64,000 nt of DNA from the NCBI GenBank assembly GCA_900155495.1, contig FTLJ01000376.1, positions 1 to 64,000 of the forward strand. Direction: 5' to 3'. The translations under genes were made by a program, and so were the position numbers. Shown here in pieces: positions 22,632 to 34,158 of this stretch. The notes beneath the pieces are model-generated. The model saw only the letters and a program-made list of their open reading frames with translations, was not told the origin of the DNA and did not search any database. The stretch is from Porogramme epimiltina (taxonomy: Eukaryota > Basidiomycota > Agaricomycetes > Polyporales > Polyporaceae). Every line of letters begins with the position of its first letter. Positions within the stretch are counted from its first letter, which is position 1.

Positions 22632-24203
22632 GATCACTACGGGCCGCGCCTTGGACCTCGGCACGAAGTGCGATGATCTCGCCGTCCAGCCTTAATGGGG
22701 AGGATGATGCATCCATGCGGGAGTACGCACGTTCGTCGACCAATCAGCGCCTAATACACACGGTCTCACCGAACAGGCGACGGAGGAGAGGCAAATTTGG
22801 ATCACTTTCCCGGGCGACTCCCTGTAGGCGGTCGCGCACGCGACCACGAACGCCGTCGAAGCTTGACGGGTGGACGTGGGTGCATGCGTATGGAGAGATA
22901 GCCAATTGACTTATGTGGGGAGATGTCGCAGCTCGCGAAGAGTGGGGCGGCGAAGCGGTGGCAGCCAAAGCCTAGACACCCTACACACTGGAGAGCCGAT
23001 CGAAAGTTTCACGTATTGAATCCCCCTGTGTGGGATTAGTGCGGCCAAAGAGTAGAAAATCGGAGTACTGACCGTTCTCCCGATGGCACCTGTAACCTTG
23101 AGGGTACCGCTCAGTTTCTGTGAATCGCCGAATGCGGTGATGTAGCAGCGATCACGATTTGAAATACTACGGTGTGTGCCGCTTGGGCCGAAACCTGCCG
23201 ACACATTGAGTGTCAGTATCACAGCTTGGCCTGAGACTTGAGGCTCGTATACGAGGAACACTTGCGATCCATGAATTGCGTGAAGGGATATTTGAGCACA
23301 TTCTCAGTCTCCGGCGGAGACGCGGAGCTTGAAGTGCATTCGTCAATGTAGAGTGCACGTACGCGCATACTCTATCATACGTCGACGCCGTAGCGTAACC
23401 AATATGCATGGCCATGCACAAGGGGCAGGCCGCACACCTATAAAATTGGCACTCAGTGAACTATGAAGTATTTCAAGTATCACGAGAACCAAGGAATTCG
23501 AATACCGCTCGCGCCCTGATGAGTGATGTGTGCGCTATGGAGGGCCAAGAATAAGATAGCAGGGGGGCACTAACTGCTTCCAAACATTAACTTTGGAACT
23601 GGCCGGTTTTGTGGGTCTTTTACAAGCCTGGAGGTGGCGGCGTTCGTAGAAGTCAATGCTTCCTGTATTCGGCGCCCATTGTGGAATCATGACTAATCGA
23701 TACTAATTCGGGGTGTATAGGTCTAGGCTCCTCTCAGTCACGTGCAGCTCCATGACGTGGACGCTCGGCAGACTCGAGCTTGATTGGACTTGACGTCAAC
23801 GTCAAGCCAAGAGTACTCCGCAGTTCTGCTGGAGTTCTGGCCTTCTCAATGCTAGTTAAGGCTGGAACTCGGTAGGTGAATATCTCCCTGGCTAAAACGT
23901 TCATTAGACTTATGTGGCCCAGAAGGTGCACAATACTAGCTGCATGCATACAGCAGCGTATCTACTACGCGTTCTAGCAGCTTGCCCTTCACCGGTAGAG
24001 AGAATACAAAGACTCTTCGAGGTAAGCTTGCATCGATAGATATCACATGATTCCGTTTTGACCTTCGAGTAACCTCAGGGAGAAAGATTTTCCATGTACT
24101 GTAAATGAAATAAAAAGCTCATCGCATCCGAACCCGCCATACACCGGAGTCGATGACTTTAACCACGACACGAGATATTGAAGCCGCTGTCCGTACTGTG
24201 AGC
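22632..24203. other. Intergenic, weak coding signal only
   Basis: On the minus strand about 23290-23070 is an open stretch with balanced composition (reads SLHAIHGSQVFLVYEPQVSG, then QAVILTLNVSAGFGPSG) that ends at a good donor (GTCAGT). It has no in-frame start, no recognisable family and no convincing next exon. It may be a relic or part of an unrecognised gene. The rest shows nothing. Confidence 0.25.
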
Positions 24204-24223
24204 GACCCACTCTCACGCCCGAC
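24204..24223 (+). promoter_or_regulatory. Shared SDR promoter element, GACCCAC-N8-CCGAC
   Basis: GACCCAC at 24204-24210 and CCGAC at 24219-24223, about 280-295 bp before the SDR1 ATG. The same two words with the same 8-bp spacing and orientation occur upstream of SDR2 and SDR3, and in altered form upstream of SDR4. In SDR1 and SDR2 the second half extends to an identical 14-mer CCGACACCGATCGG. Confidence 0.55.
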
Positions 24224-24435
24224 ACCGATCGGAGTTACTCACTCACATTCAGCAGAATAACGTGCGCACATGCCTCGGCCGGTGTACGCCTACGTACCTC
24301 AAGGTCAGCCGGACGGGCAGCCGCAAAGACGCGTCGTTCTGGCACGGCCTGAACCACCTGAGATGCCGTCGCTTCCGAAAGCTTCTCAACGCCATTTTGT
24401 GCTCATGGTAGCTTGTCCGATCCAACTCTGCGCAG

Positions 24436-24442
24436 TATATAA
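24436..24442 (+). promoter_or_regulatory. TATA box of SDR1
   Basis: TATATAA, 58 bp before the ATG at 24500. Confidence 0.5.
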
Positions 24443-24499
24443 CGACCTCCATCGTCGTGAATACATCCAGAACCCCCCCTACCTCCTACCAGAGCCAGC

Positions 24500-25518
24500 A
24501 TGGTCACTTCCTACGCAGTCGTCGGGGCATCTCGTGGCATTGGGCTTGAGTATGTCCGCCAGTTGGTAAGCCAGAACCCGCGGCCGTGTAAATCGTTATA
24601 TACTAATGTGCATGACAGGCGGCGCGGCCCGACACGCTGGTTTTTGCCATCGTTCGAAACGGACGTACCTCCACCCATCTCGCCGCTGCGGCTGCAGGTT
24701 TGAAGAACGTACACATTTTGGATGCGGACGTCGCTATCCATGCGTCTCTTGAGGTCAGCGACAGGTTTCTTTTACCCCATAGAAAGGTTGTTAATTTCTC
24801 GTCCTAGCACGCAGCAAAGCAGGTCAGCGAGATAACCGGGGGGTCTCTTGACTACCTCATCCACAACGCCGCTCGGATGGATATTGCCACTATATATAAG
24901 GGCTTTGACAGCTTGTATGTCACCTCGAATAAAATCCAGAATCCTACCCCCTAACTTCCTCTTAGCGATGACATGGAACAGCTCGATGCTGATTTCATGG
25001 AGGCCGTACGTGCTTATGCTACCGCAACTATCAAGCGTTACTCTGACTCGCGGTCTCCTTTTCAGTACAAGGTCAACGCCCTCGGGGTGGTGCACAGCAT
25101 TCACGCATTCTTGCCACTACTTCGCAAGTCTTCGACGAAGAAGATCGTCGTCATCGCCTCCGAGGGCGGTCAAGCTGACTTTGTTTTGCAACTCGGCCTT
25201 GCGGAAATGCCTGCCTACGGCATGTCTAAGGCGGCCTCGATTATTGCAGCCACCAAGTGGGCCGTCAAGCTCGCACCCGAAGGGTTCACTGTCGTGAACC
25301 TCAGCCCTGGGCTCGTCGACACTCGCGAAACGTACGACATGTCGCCCGCCGCGAAAGAGGCGATCCCCCTAGAACAATTCCTAGAAGTGTTCATCAATAA
25401 GGGGTTCAACGTACGGCTGCTGACGCCCGCCCAATCCGTCGAAATACAGCTCAAGACGATCGATGGACTTGCGACGGCGGACAACGGGAAGTTCATCTCG
25501 CCGACGCATGGGGCCTGA
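24500..25518 (+). CDS. Short-chain dehydrogenase/reductase (SDR1)
   Basis: Model: join(24500..24565, 24619..24753, 24808..24914, 24966..25005, 25066..25518), 266 aa. NAD(P)-dependent oxidoreductase with a single Rossmann domain. The cofactor loop is GASRGIGLEYV (residues about 9-19). The NNAG-type motif is HNAA. The catalytic serine lies in VVIASEGG and the catalytic pair in AYGMSKAAS (YxxxK). ALGVVHSIHAFLPLL and WAVKLAPEGFTVVNLSPGLV complete the family pattern of small C-factor-like SDRs. The substrate cannot be inferred. Its exon lengths 66-135-107-40 recur exactly in SDR2, 907 bp downstream on the same strand. Strong TATA box and shared upstream element. Confidence 0.93.
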
Positions 25519-26173
25519 TGTAGCAATGCGGATGGCGCAAGGTCGTGAGAGGTTGTGATTTGTAACCTGCGTTCCGTACTGCGAATGAACTTGACATACT
25601 TTGGACTACGTCCAACGGGGTTCAAGTTGTGGTGATGCCACCGTGACTTCTAGACTAGAGGAAGATGTCGATTGCGGTGAATCTGCTGGGGTAAGAGCAC
25701 CATGTAGTGCGAGTAAGAGGTAAGAATATATGCTCAACGAAACGTGCAGCGCTCAACGTACATGGTTGACCTACAATTCACCCGGGAAGGTTATTTGAAC
25801 TAATGAGCCTCCGTAAGACGAAGTTTGCTGACCAATCATCTTGATCATACTTGGCCACCGATTTTGTTCAAAGCGCAAGCGCCGAGGCTAATGCTGTCCT
25901 TGTTGAACCTCAATCTGGCGGTACGTGATACAGAACAGTTCTTCAGACTGAACTCTTACATGATACCTGGCAGCGGGTCAACACTCGAAGAAAAATATCG
26001 ATACCAGAGCCCCCAATCGTGGCATTGCGCGTGTCACTGGGCTCGCCGACAGACCTGTGGATTTTCAACAACGCTAGTATTGCAAGTGTGGTCAGGTATC
26101 GCAATTCATTCAACAACGTTGACCTGGGTCAGGCGACACGGCAACTAATCCCACACTACAGACGATTATTGGG
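25519..26173. other. 3' flank of SDR1, no gene seen
   Basis: Mid-GC sequence; no coding signal beyond short chance frames. Confidence 0.4.
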
Positions 26174-26193
26174 GACCCACCTTCAAATCCGAC
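26174..26193 (+). promoter_or_regulatory. Shared SDR promoter element, GACCCAC-N8-CCGAC
   Basis: GACCCAC at 26174-26180, CCGAC at 26189-26193, about 250 bp before the SDR2 ATG. The 8-bp spacer differs from SDR1's, while both halves are identical and the 3' half continues as CCGACACCGATCGG. Confidence 0.55.
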
Positions 26194-26321
26194 ACCGATC
26201 GGGACTCAGTCTGCTCGCTCACGACTCAGGCAATTTATAGGTTGCGCCGGCGCGTTCCGTCAATGTGCGTACAAACCTACTAGCATGACCATGCGCCGCT
26301 GCATTCCTCGAACTCTACCAG

Positions 26322-26329
26322 TATATAAG
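26322..26329 (+). promoter_or_regulatory. TATA box of SDR2
   Basis: TATATAAG about 100 bp before the ATG at 26425. Confidence 0.5.
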
Positions 26330-26424
26330 GGCCTCAATAAACTCGAAGGATGCCTAAACGCTTTCAAATTCCCTTCTCGTTATCTCATTCCTGGACAGCG
26401 AAGACGCCTCCTTAGCGAACCAGC

Positions 26425-27464
26425 ATGGCAACTTCGTATGCGATAGTGGGTGCTTCTCGTGGTATAGGCCTCGAGTTCGTCCGCCAATTGGTTAGTTCTC
26501 CATGCCTCCCTTTCAGCTGTGCTAGGTGGTACGGTGCTAACGAATCGTTACAAGGCGGAACGTCAGAATACGGTAGTCTTTGCAGTCGTTCGATCCGGAC
26601 GCACGTCAACCCACCTGGCCACCGCCATCGCTGGGGCCAAGAACGTCCACGTCTTGGATGCCGACGTTACCGACCATGGGTCCCTGGAAGTGAGCTAATC
26701 TTACCCCATGTCGTACGGAACAACTCTGTTCTAATCACTCCGAATAGCGTGCTGCGAAGCGAATCGGAGAGATAACTGGTGGTTCATTGGATTATCTCAT
26801 TCACAATGCTGCACGGATGGACTTGGGAACCCTATACAAGGGGTTCGATGACTTGTACGTCTCACCTCCACGCCGCTTTGAAGGTATCTCATTTCAAATA
26901 TGTACAGCGACGACATGGAACGACTCGACTCTGACTTTATGGATGCTGTGCGTACCATCCTCTAAACGCGGCCTTGCTCTGACCAAGCGGGCCTCCTCGC
27001 AGTTTAAGGTGAACGCCCTTGGCGTGGTCCACAGCATCCACGCGTTTCTCCCTCTTCTCAGAGGTTCGACCACGAAGAGGATCGTAGCCATCGCTTCCGA
27101 GGGCAGCCAAGCCGATTTTGTCTTCAAATCGGGCCTCGCCAACATGGCGGCCTATGGAATGTCCAAGGCGGCTTCACTCATCGCAGTAACCAAGTGGGCC
27201 GTGAAGCTTGCCCCAGAGGGCTTCACCGTCGTCAACGTCGCCCCTGGAATGGTAAACACTAAGGAAACGTTCAATGCCCCGATGGACCCTGCCGAACGCG
27301 CTGCCCTGGAAGGTATCATGGAGGACTTCCAGAACAAAGGACGCCCGGTGCGGATGATCACGCCTAGCCAATCGGTAGAGATGCAGCTGAGGGCTATCGA
27401 TGGGCTCATGACGGAGCACAACGGAAAGTTTCTCTCTCCGACGCGAGAGGCGTGGGGGTGGTGA
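26425..27464 (+). CDS. Short-chain dehydrogenase/reductase (SDR2)
   Basis: Model: join(26425..26490, 26555..26689, 26748..26854, 26908..26947, 27003..27464), 269 aa. A tandem paralogue of SDR1 with the same first four exon lengths and phases. Motifs: GASRGIGLEFV, ITGGSLDYLIHNAARM, IVAIASEGSQ with the catalytic Ser, AAYGMSKAAS with Tyr and Lys, and LAPEGFTVVNVAPGMV. The C-terminus is slightly longer (ends GWGW). Family and active site are clear; the substrate is unknown. Confidence 0.93.
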
Positions 27465-27812
27465 AAGAGCTACTAGGCTCGGATGGAAATCGAAATTGTT
27501 GCCGTTCATAAATAGTATTGCGCCATCATGACGTTCTCCTGAATAAGGATTTCCTTAGGACATAGTTGTACAGCTCTCTCACGGCTTTAATTGTGCGCAC
27601 TTCGCCACTTCTTGTGAAATCTTCATACGCCGTCTGACTCTGAACCTCTCTTAGCACGCCGCCACAGCGTGAGCAGTCCGTTGACGTCGTTCCCACAGCC
27701 ACTAACGCCTTGACCGTGCTTATCAACTTGGATCGAACTACCAGGTCTTGCCTTGTACATTCATCACGAGGCCAACATCTAGGCCACCGTATCCCCCAAG
27801 TCAAGTCCTCAG
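27465..27812. other. Spacer between SDR2 and the methyltransferase, no gene seen
   Basis: 348 bp. The minus-strand open frame over 27526-27804 has no motif and abuts the next ATG, so it is probably chance. Confidence 0.4.
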
Positions 27813-29005
27813 ATGGTGAACCCGGAGAGCGACGTTGATCCTGGGCTCATTCCCCCACTGGATCCCACTCTACTCACTTTATCCGATGAAGAGAAAGCAT
27901 TCCTCCTCGAGACTATCTCGCCTGACGAGAACGTTATCCGAGAGAGGGTCCTGAAGCTCCAGAAAGAGTGAGTTACCTACTAGCGGATTCCTACCGCATG
28001 GCTAGCTAACTCTAAACCACCCAACAGAGCCTAGTGCGTCACTAAGTTGGGCTCGGATGTCTAAAATGAAGCGGCCTACTCACGTCATTGCAGTGAGAAG
28101 TATCCGTACCCCTGCATCCGCGGCTTCCACTTCGTGAACCTCATGATGTCGCGCAACTCCGTCTACACAATTGTGCTCGAGGCCGGTAAGGCCGGGGACA
28201 CGCTCTTCCTCGACCTTGGCTGCTGCAGTAAGCGCTTCTCTCCACGCCGCCGCACCGCTTCTCGCCGCTCATCCCCGTCGCGCGCCCCGCCCGCAGTGGG
28301 AACGGACGTGCGCAAGCTCGTGCGCGACGGCTACCCCGCCGCGAACGTCCTCGGGTGCGATCTGCGCCCTGAGTACATCGAGCTCGGTCACGCGCTCTTC
28401 GGGGACACTCCTGCGTCCAGCCCCATCCGGTTCTTCACAGCGAACGTCTTCGACCTCCCCGTAGAGTCCCCGCGCTCCGGCACAAGTACCACTCCGGTGG
28501 CGGGCGACCTCGGACCGGGGACGGGGACGGCGGTGACGGACCTCGCGCAGCTGCGCGGCGCGCTGACGCACGTCTACACGGGCGCGCTCTTCCACCTCTT
28601 CAACGAGGACGCGCAGCGCGCGCTCGCGCTCCGCCTCGCGGTGCTGCTCAGGCGCGAGCCGGGCGCGGTCGTGTTCGGGCGGCACCAGGGCCTCGAGGAG
28701 GCGGGCGTGATCGACGACCATCTCGGGCGGTACGTCCGCGCGCACGCACGCGCTCGCTTGCTCCTACCCGCGTGCCTCTAAACAATTGGGCGCGTGTGCC
28801 GCTTCTTCTTCTCTACAGCGATCGGTACGGGCACTCCGCGGAGTCGTGGGCGCGCCTGTGGAAGGGCGTGTTCACGGAGTTAGAAGGCGAGGCGTTCGCG
28901 GAGAGGATCGTGGTGCAGGCGGCGCTCACGGGCGGCTTCACGAAGGAGGTGTTCCGCGCAAAGGAAACGACGCGGATGCTCTACTGGAGCGTGCGGATCG
29001 TCTGA
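27813..29005 (+). CDS. SAM-dependent methyltransferase (class I, basidiomycete secondary-metabolism type)
   Basis: Model: join(27813..27967, 28028..28033, 28094..28227, 28297..28729, 28819..29005), 304 aa. SAM-binding motif I is LFLDLGCCMGTDVRKLV, created by joining exons 3 and 4, and GCDLRPEYIELGHALF is motif II. The preceding block YPYPCIRGFHFVNLMM and the tail ETTRMLYWSVRIV are characteristic of a fungal methyltransferase group often found in terpenoid and meroterpenoid clusters. The 6-nt second exon (flanked by CCAACAG and GTGCGT) restores KEAYEKYPYPC; skipping it also keeps frame. Neighbours are two SDRs and a zinc ADH. Acceptor molecule unknown. Confidence 0.88.
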
Positions 29006-29214
29006 GCGGCGGCCGCGGGCGGGCCAAGAAGATAGCATTCGCGGGCGGGGATGGTACAATGTTCAATGTTCGAAGGTAGAAGGTCGAAGGAGAACAGGGA
29101 GAAACAGGGCGTGCGGAGCAATATAATCGACAGTACAATAAAAACGAAGCGGCGCAGGGGGGCGGGGCTCTCGCGATCGGGCGGGCGTGCGAACACGGGA
29201 CGCGGGGCGGCGGC

Positions 29215-30567
29215 TCAGGGGACGAGGACGGCCCGGAAGCGCGCGGCCTTGCAAAGCTCGAACGCCTCCCTGGCGCGGTAGAGCGGGTAGCGCTCCACGA
29301 TGCACTGCACCCCCGTCGCCTGTGCGAACGCGAACGCCTCCTCGACTTCTTTTGGTGTGCCCGCGGGCCAGCCCCGGATGGAGAGCTTGTTGACGATGAG
29401 CGAGACTGTGAGAGGAAGGAAGAACCGTCAGTTACCGACGTCCCCCGAGGATCACGGTTTCTCCCCGAGGAGGCACACTCACGCGGGGAGATCTTCATCG
29501 GCTCGCGCTCGGCGGCGAGGCAGAGCAAGGTGCCGTTCACGTTGAGCGAGCTGATGAGCGAGGCGGCGCCGTGCGGGTCCGGGGCCGTCGCGACCACGAC
29601 TTTGGCCCCGCCGAGCTCCCGTAGCGAGGCGGCGGGGTCCGCGCCGGGCGCGGTGGTGTGGATGAACTCGTAGGCCCCGAAGGCGCGGGCGGCGAGTTCT
29701 TTCGACGGGTCTGTGGAGAGCGCGACTGTGCGGAAGCCCATGGCAGTGGAGAATTGGAGTGCGAGGTGGCCGACGCCGCTGTGGGGTGAAGCAGAGTGAG
29801 ACGTTTAGTCCCGGACGAGAGTAGGGACGGGCTCACCCGATCCCTTGAACAGCGACGAGGTCAGGAGGGGACACTACCATATTACGAAGGGATTCTAGCG
29901 TGCGATGTCAGTGACTCCGCTGGGCACGTTTAATAGAAAAGGCCTACGGAAAGCAGTGATTCCTGCGCACAACATTGGTGCGGCCTCTGCGGGGTCGATA
30001 TCCTCTGGAACTTCGACGACGGCTTCAGACCGAATTGTGGCATATTCGGCGAAGCCTCCGTCACAGGTAGCACCTACACGAAGGGAAAAAAACATCAGGG
30101 AGGCGAAAACTCGGAGCGAAGAACGTCTCGGCGTACCAGTAGTCATGTGGTGATCACACTGGAGCCAGTGGCCGCCCCGACAGCGCTGGCAGACGGAGCA
30201 GTGGCCGCCGTGCCAGCCCGCCCCGACGCGCTGGCCGATGCGCCAGAGGCGTTCCTGCGAGGACACGGCGACGACTTCGCCGACGATTTCATGCCCCGGG
30301 ACGCGCGGGTACGTGATGGGCATGACCTCATTAGCGCATATCTCGTCCCTGCACGGAGTGGAGCGAAAGCGGTCAGCGTTACGGCATGCGTGCGGGGGTC
30401 GGGGGGAGGAAGACGGACGTTGCGCATATGCCGCAGGCGAGGACTTTGACGACGATCTCGCCCGGGCGGGGGTACTTCCACGGGACGGTGATCTTTTGGA
30501 GCTTCCCTCCTGGCTCGAGGATGGCGTAGGCGGTGTAGCTGCGGGGATACTTCACCAAGGCAGGCAT
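29215..30567 (-). CDS. Zinc-dependent alcohol dehydrogenase (MDR superfamily)
   Basis: Minus-strand exons: 30567-30419, 30348-30137, 30073-29948, 29894-29837, 29778-29483, 29405-29215; 343 aa. The catalytic zinc is held by Cys of ACGICATDE and His of RVPGHEIVGE. The structural zinc site is CSVCQRCRGGHWLQC (C-x2-C-x2-C-x7-C). The Rossmann loop is GIGGVGHLALQF, formed across an exon junction. Length and order fit 340-350 aa NAD(P)-linked alcohol or cinnamyl-alcohol-type dehydrogenases. It is convergent with the methyltransferase, whose stop is about 210 bp away. TATAAAG lies at 30662-30656 on the minus strand. The substrate is not inferable. Confidence 0.93.
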
Positions 30568-31818
30568 GGCTGAGAGGAGGCGGGATGAGAGGAGCTGGGG
30601 GGGCGACTGCGGATGAGGTGTTGGGGGTTGGGGAGACGGGCAGTTGAATTGGACGCTTTATAGCAGGAGGAGCCTCCCGACACGTTGCGGAACCTGCTAT
30701 TGCGTGCATCATATTTTGCGGCGCTAGAACAGTCGAGTGCAAATCGTGTTAGGCGAGCTTTCGCGAATGTCGTGCACTCCCAGGCTCCGAGGCAGAGAAC
30801 AACAACAAGCTCCTGCGACAGCGCGAGATCACGCGCAGCGGGGGTAGCACGAGGAACTTTGCCACAATGTATCATTAAAGATGCTAGAGAAGCAGTCAGC
30901 CCCGTCAACTCCCAGAGGAGCGAGCACTGGCAATAAACTCACATGTCCCCCGCAGGGTGGGTGCGGCAAAGTCGAACTGACGTTGTTCCTAATCGTTTGT
31001 GGAGGGCGAGATGCCAGGCTAGGCTGGCACCTAGAATCGCAACTGCAGGCGCTACGCGGCGAACACTTTGCACGCGGTCGGATATTCCCAAGAGCCACCG
31101 TCGGTGACGAGAACTCCCGTCAATATCAGTGCCAGGGGTGCCTGCGATCCCCACGGACGCCAGAAGCGTGGTGGGCTGGTGTTGGGTCCTCCCTGTGGCC
31201 GCGGTCGGCCCGCACCCAAGCTTTTGTTACGGCCGAGCACACGAGGCGGGAAATTAACTCGGGAAGTATGTCAGTTAGGGCGCACTCCATTATTGTTCTC
31301 CACGCGTACCCGTGGGACACCCAATGGCGTCCGCCAGTATGTTGAGAACTGAACGGTATCGGGCGAACACTCGACGCCGTTCACATTGGACGGGCATAAG
31401 CCATCCGTGACGCCGCCGGAGGGCTCGTAATCCGTCGTGCTTCCAGAAAGACCGAGGTGATAGGCTTTTTGAGCCACGTTTCGGGAGCACTGCCGGTTTT
31501 CCTGCCAGCCCTATACGGTCCGACGGGGACAGCTGGGGGGACATTATCAGCTATTGTCTGCTCTCTTAATTCCGTCGATTCGACGGACTTACCCGCACAC
31601 GGCCGGTGTTCTTGGACTCGAGACTGTCTTGAGGCGACTCCTGGCCAGCTGCAGGTCTCTCGAAAGGGCGCGCTGACTAGGAGAGCCGGGGCGGATCCTG
31701 GTGTAGCCATAGAGATTGCAGCCGAGCGAGGCGCGGGACCGAGGACGAGAAGACGGGTTTGGCAGGTCTTCGCCCGATGGAGTGGTCCTTTTCGGTTGCC
31801 CCCGCAAACTTTGATGCG
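30568..31818. other. Intergenic, no gene seen
   Basis: 1.25 kb holding the ADH promoter at its left end (TATA about 90 bp before the ATG). Several short GC-driven open frames, none with a domain or a conserved structure. Confidence 0.4.
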
Positions 31819-33441
31819 CTACTCGGATGCGGCGACATCGTGATCCGTGGAGGTCTCCGCCCTCTTCTTCCTCCGCGGAGCCGCCACACCCGCCACATTC
31901 ACAAACACGTCAGGCCGCGCGATAACCATGAACGTTCCCATTTTCCCATAACACCCGAGAAAAAACAAACCGTCCATCCAGAGAGCCCAAAGGAGGAAGA
32001 TACGTCGCAGCTGCAAAAACTCGCCCATCTCATCATACGCGGACCAGGCCGGCCGGGGTCACGGGGCGCGAGCCCTCGCCCTGGTCGCGAAGCCGGTGGT
32101 CGAACAACCGCTCCTCAAGCTCCAGCTCGAGCCGCTCCTTGCCCTCTTCCGTCCCCCAGACGGCCTCGTCCGACAAGTCGAACGAGCCGGTACCGAACGT
32201 GCGCGCGTAGTCCCACTGCTGTTCGCCGGAGCCCTTCACATGCTTCAGAAGACACTGGAGGAAGTGGTCGCGGAGCAGCTGGTCGAGCGGCCGTGTCGTG
32301 GGGTCCGAGATATGGTCCAAGAGGAGCGCGCGCCCGACGATCCTGTCCAGACCGGGGACAAACGCGGTTATCCGGTAATCATCCTGGAGGGCTGATGTGA
32401 GTGTGTGCGCAACGCCGAACATTCCAAACGCGCACGTCGGGGTCGACCCCAAACTGATAGTCTCCCCAGGGGTCATGAAGATCTTCGCTCAGGAGCAGGA
32501 GGTTCTGCACCGACCCTATCTTCGAGATACCTCCTACCACGGTGGTAGCTGCAGTGTCCGTGATGAGAGATGCGTGTCCCGCAGTGTCCCACTGTACGAG
32601 CTGACATCAGCATGTTATTCCCGCAAAAGCGCATCGACGAGACGAAGAACCGCTCGAGGAGAGCGTCATGGAGCCCCCTTAGGCTAGGCGGGCGACTACC
32701 AGTACGTTATCTCGGTGAAATCATATTAAGGGCCGTGCCCATGCGGGTCTGTAGCCCTCGGTCTCACGAAGTGGGCCAAGAATAAAAATTACGTCCGAAT
32801 TCCATGACAAATGTAATGCGTGAACAAAGGAAACGTCAAGAGGCATTAAGCTTGTAAAGTTATTCGTGTACAACCCAAGCTACCGGCTCCAACGGTGGTC
32901 GACATAGACGCGCTGACATCGTGGCGAGGAGCCCAGGAGATGCAAGTCATAGAAGTCGCGAAAGGAAATTGGTAGGATGGATGAGAGCATACCTCGGACA
33001 GATGAGCGCGCGAAAAGATGTGGGCAGACCGCAGCGTGCCCCACATCTGGCCGAGCACCATGCACTTGCTGTCTCGGCTCGAGACCCGGGCGAACTCGTC
33101 GCCACCATTCTGCGCGCGCGAGGGGGTTGGCTGTCTGCGACGGGCGCGGGCAGGTGTCATCTTGACGCGAAGAGGCGATTTGTCTATACCCGACATAAGT
33201 ACGGTGACTGACTCGCTATGTGCGTGCACCTGCCTTGAGCGAGGAGCGTGTATCTTCCTGGCATTACGACAGCATCGCATGGGTGGAACTCCACCGCGCT
33301 GAATCGGTCGCCCTGGACGATAATCCATGGCTCCGCGGTGATAGAAAGGAGGGAGAGCCACCGGAAGAACGTCGTCCACGTTACCGTCCCATATTGGTAA
33401 AATCCTGGCGATATGTCAGGCAGGGGGCCGGAAAAGGGCAT
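31819..33441 (-). CDS. HNH-nuclease-domain protein of a basidiomycete-expanded family
   Basis: Minus-strand exons: 33441-33234, 33183-32993, 32912-32884, 32695-32644, 32600-32436, 32383-32063, 32010-31819; 385 aa. The central segment SRDSKCMVLGQMWGTLRSAH, then IFSRAHLSE, with VYVDHRWSR, resembles the HNH_2-type module (Cys-containing strand, catalytic His). GGISKIGSVQNLLLLSEDLH, then DPWGDYQFGVDPD, and FVPGLDRIVGRALLLDHI, then RDHFLQCLLKHVKG, follow the pattern of a protein family abundant in Agaricomycetes. Function is unknown; nuclease activity is inferred only. The first intron (33233-33184) works only as a GC-AG intron (donor GCAGGT). The 188-nt third intron and the 52-nt exon after it are the weakest parts of the model. 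The last intron ends in TTTTTGCAG and restores the C-terminal frame. Confidence 0.7.
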
Positions 33442-34158
33442 CAAGATATGTCATACCTGCAATAGGCTCTCCATAGTAGTCCGCGAGGAAGACGTTGCGG
33501 GCCCTGGCATAAGGACCGCCGCCAGCACCTGCCCTGGCGCGTATGGGGTGCATGGGAGTTGGGGGAGAGGGAGGGGGGATAATTCGCCCTTGTGTCGCAA
33601 AGACCAGGGCGGTCTTTATCGCGACCCCGAACCTTGGTTTGGCTGCTTCTCTAGAGTGTGCTACGCTGTCGAGGCCGCTGGGTTAAGATCCGCAAGGCAC
33701 GTTGCTCTCTCTCCGATGCGGCCCCTGCCGCGACGCCGATTGAGAGACGGTCTGGCCTAAAGGGGTGCGCAGTGATGCAGAGCCAGATTCCGAGACAGAC
33801 GCGAGCGGTGGGGAAAGCATCGAATTTCTGGGTGCGGGCATGGTGCTGGGCGGCGATCGAGGGGGTGAGAGCGAGGCAGGCATCGGAGACGAGGAGTCGC
33901 AGTGGCCGTGGTGGCCGTCGAGACCGCGAATCCCGACGCGACGCGAGCCTGAGGGGCGCTGTGGCAGCGCACGGCGGCAGCGGACCGCCGGGGCCGGATG
34001 GGGGAACACGACGTGCTTCCACGCCGACGGCGTCAACTCCTCACCGCCGTCCTTCACGGCGGAGAGCCCTCGTCCTCCCTCCGCAGCCCCGTCTCGCAGC
34101 TGCCCGCGCTGCGACCCACCTATCTATTCGCGGCGATCTCTATCGGACGGCACCCACC
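33442..34158. other. Divergent promoter region, HNH-type gene (-) and VHS-GAT gene (+)
   Basis: About 717 bp between start codons. Purine-rich plus strand around 33545-33580; the leader of the VHS-GAT gene is pyrimidine-rich. No TATA box was seen close to either ATG. Confidence 0.4.

Noticed and set aside
31819..33441. HNH-type gene as a pseudogene with two frameshifts
   Set aside because: Both apparent frame breaks disappear with in-phase introns (32643-32601 and 32062-32011) whose removal restores family-like sequence; kept as an intact gene with moderate confidence.
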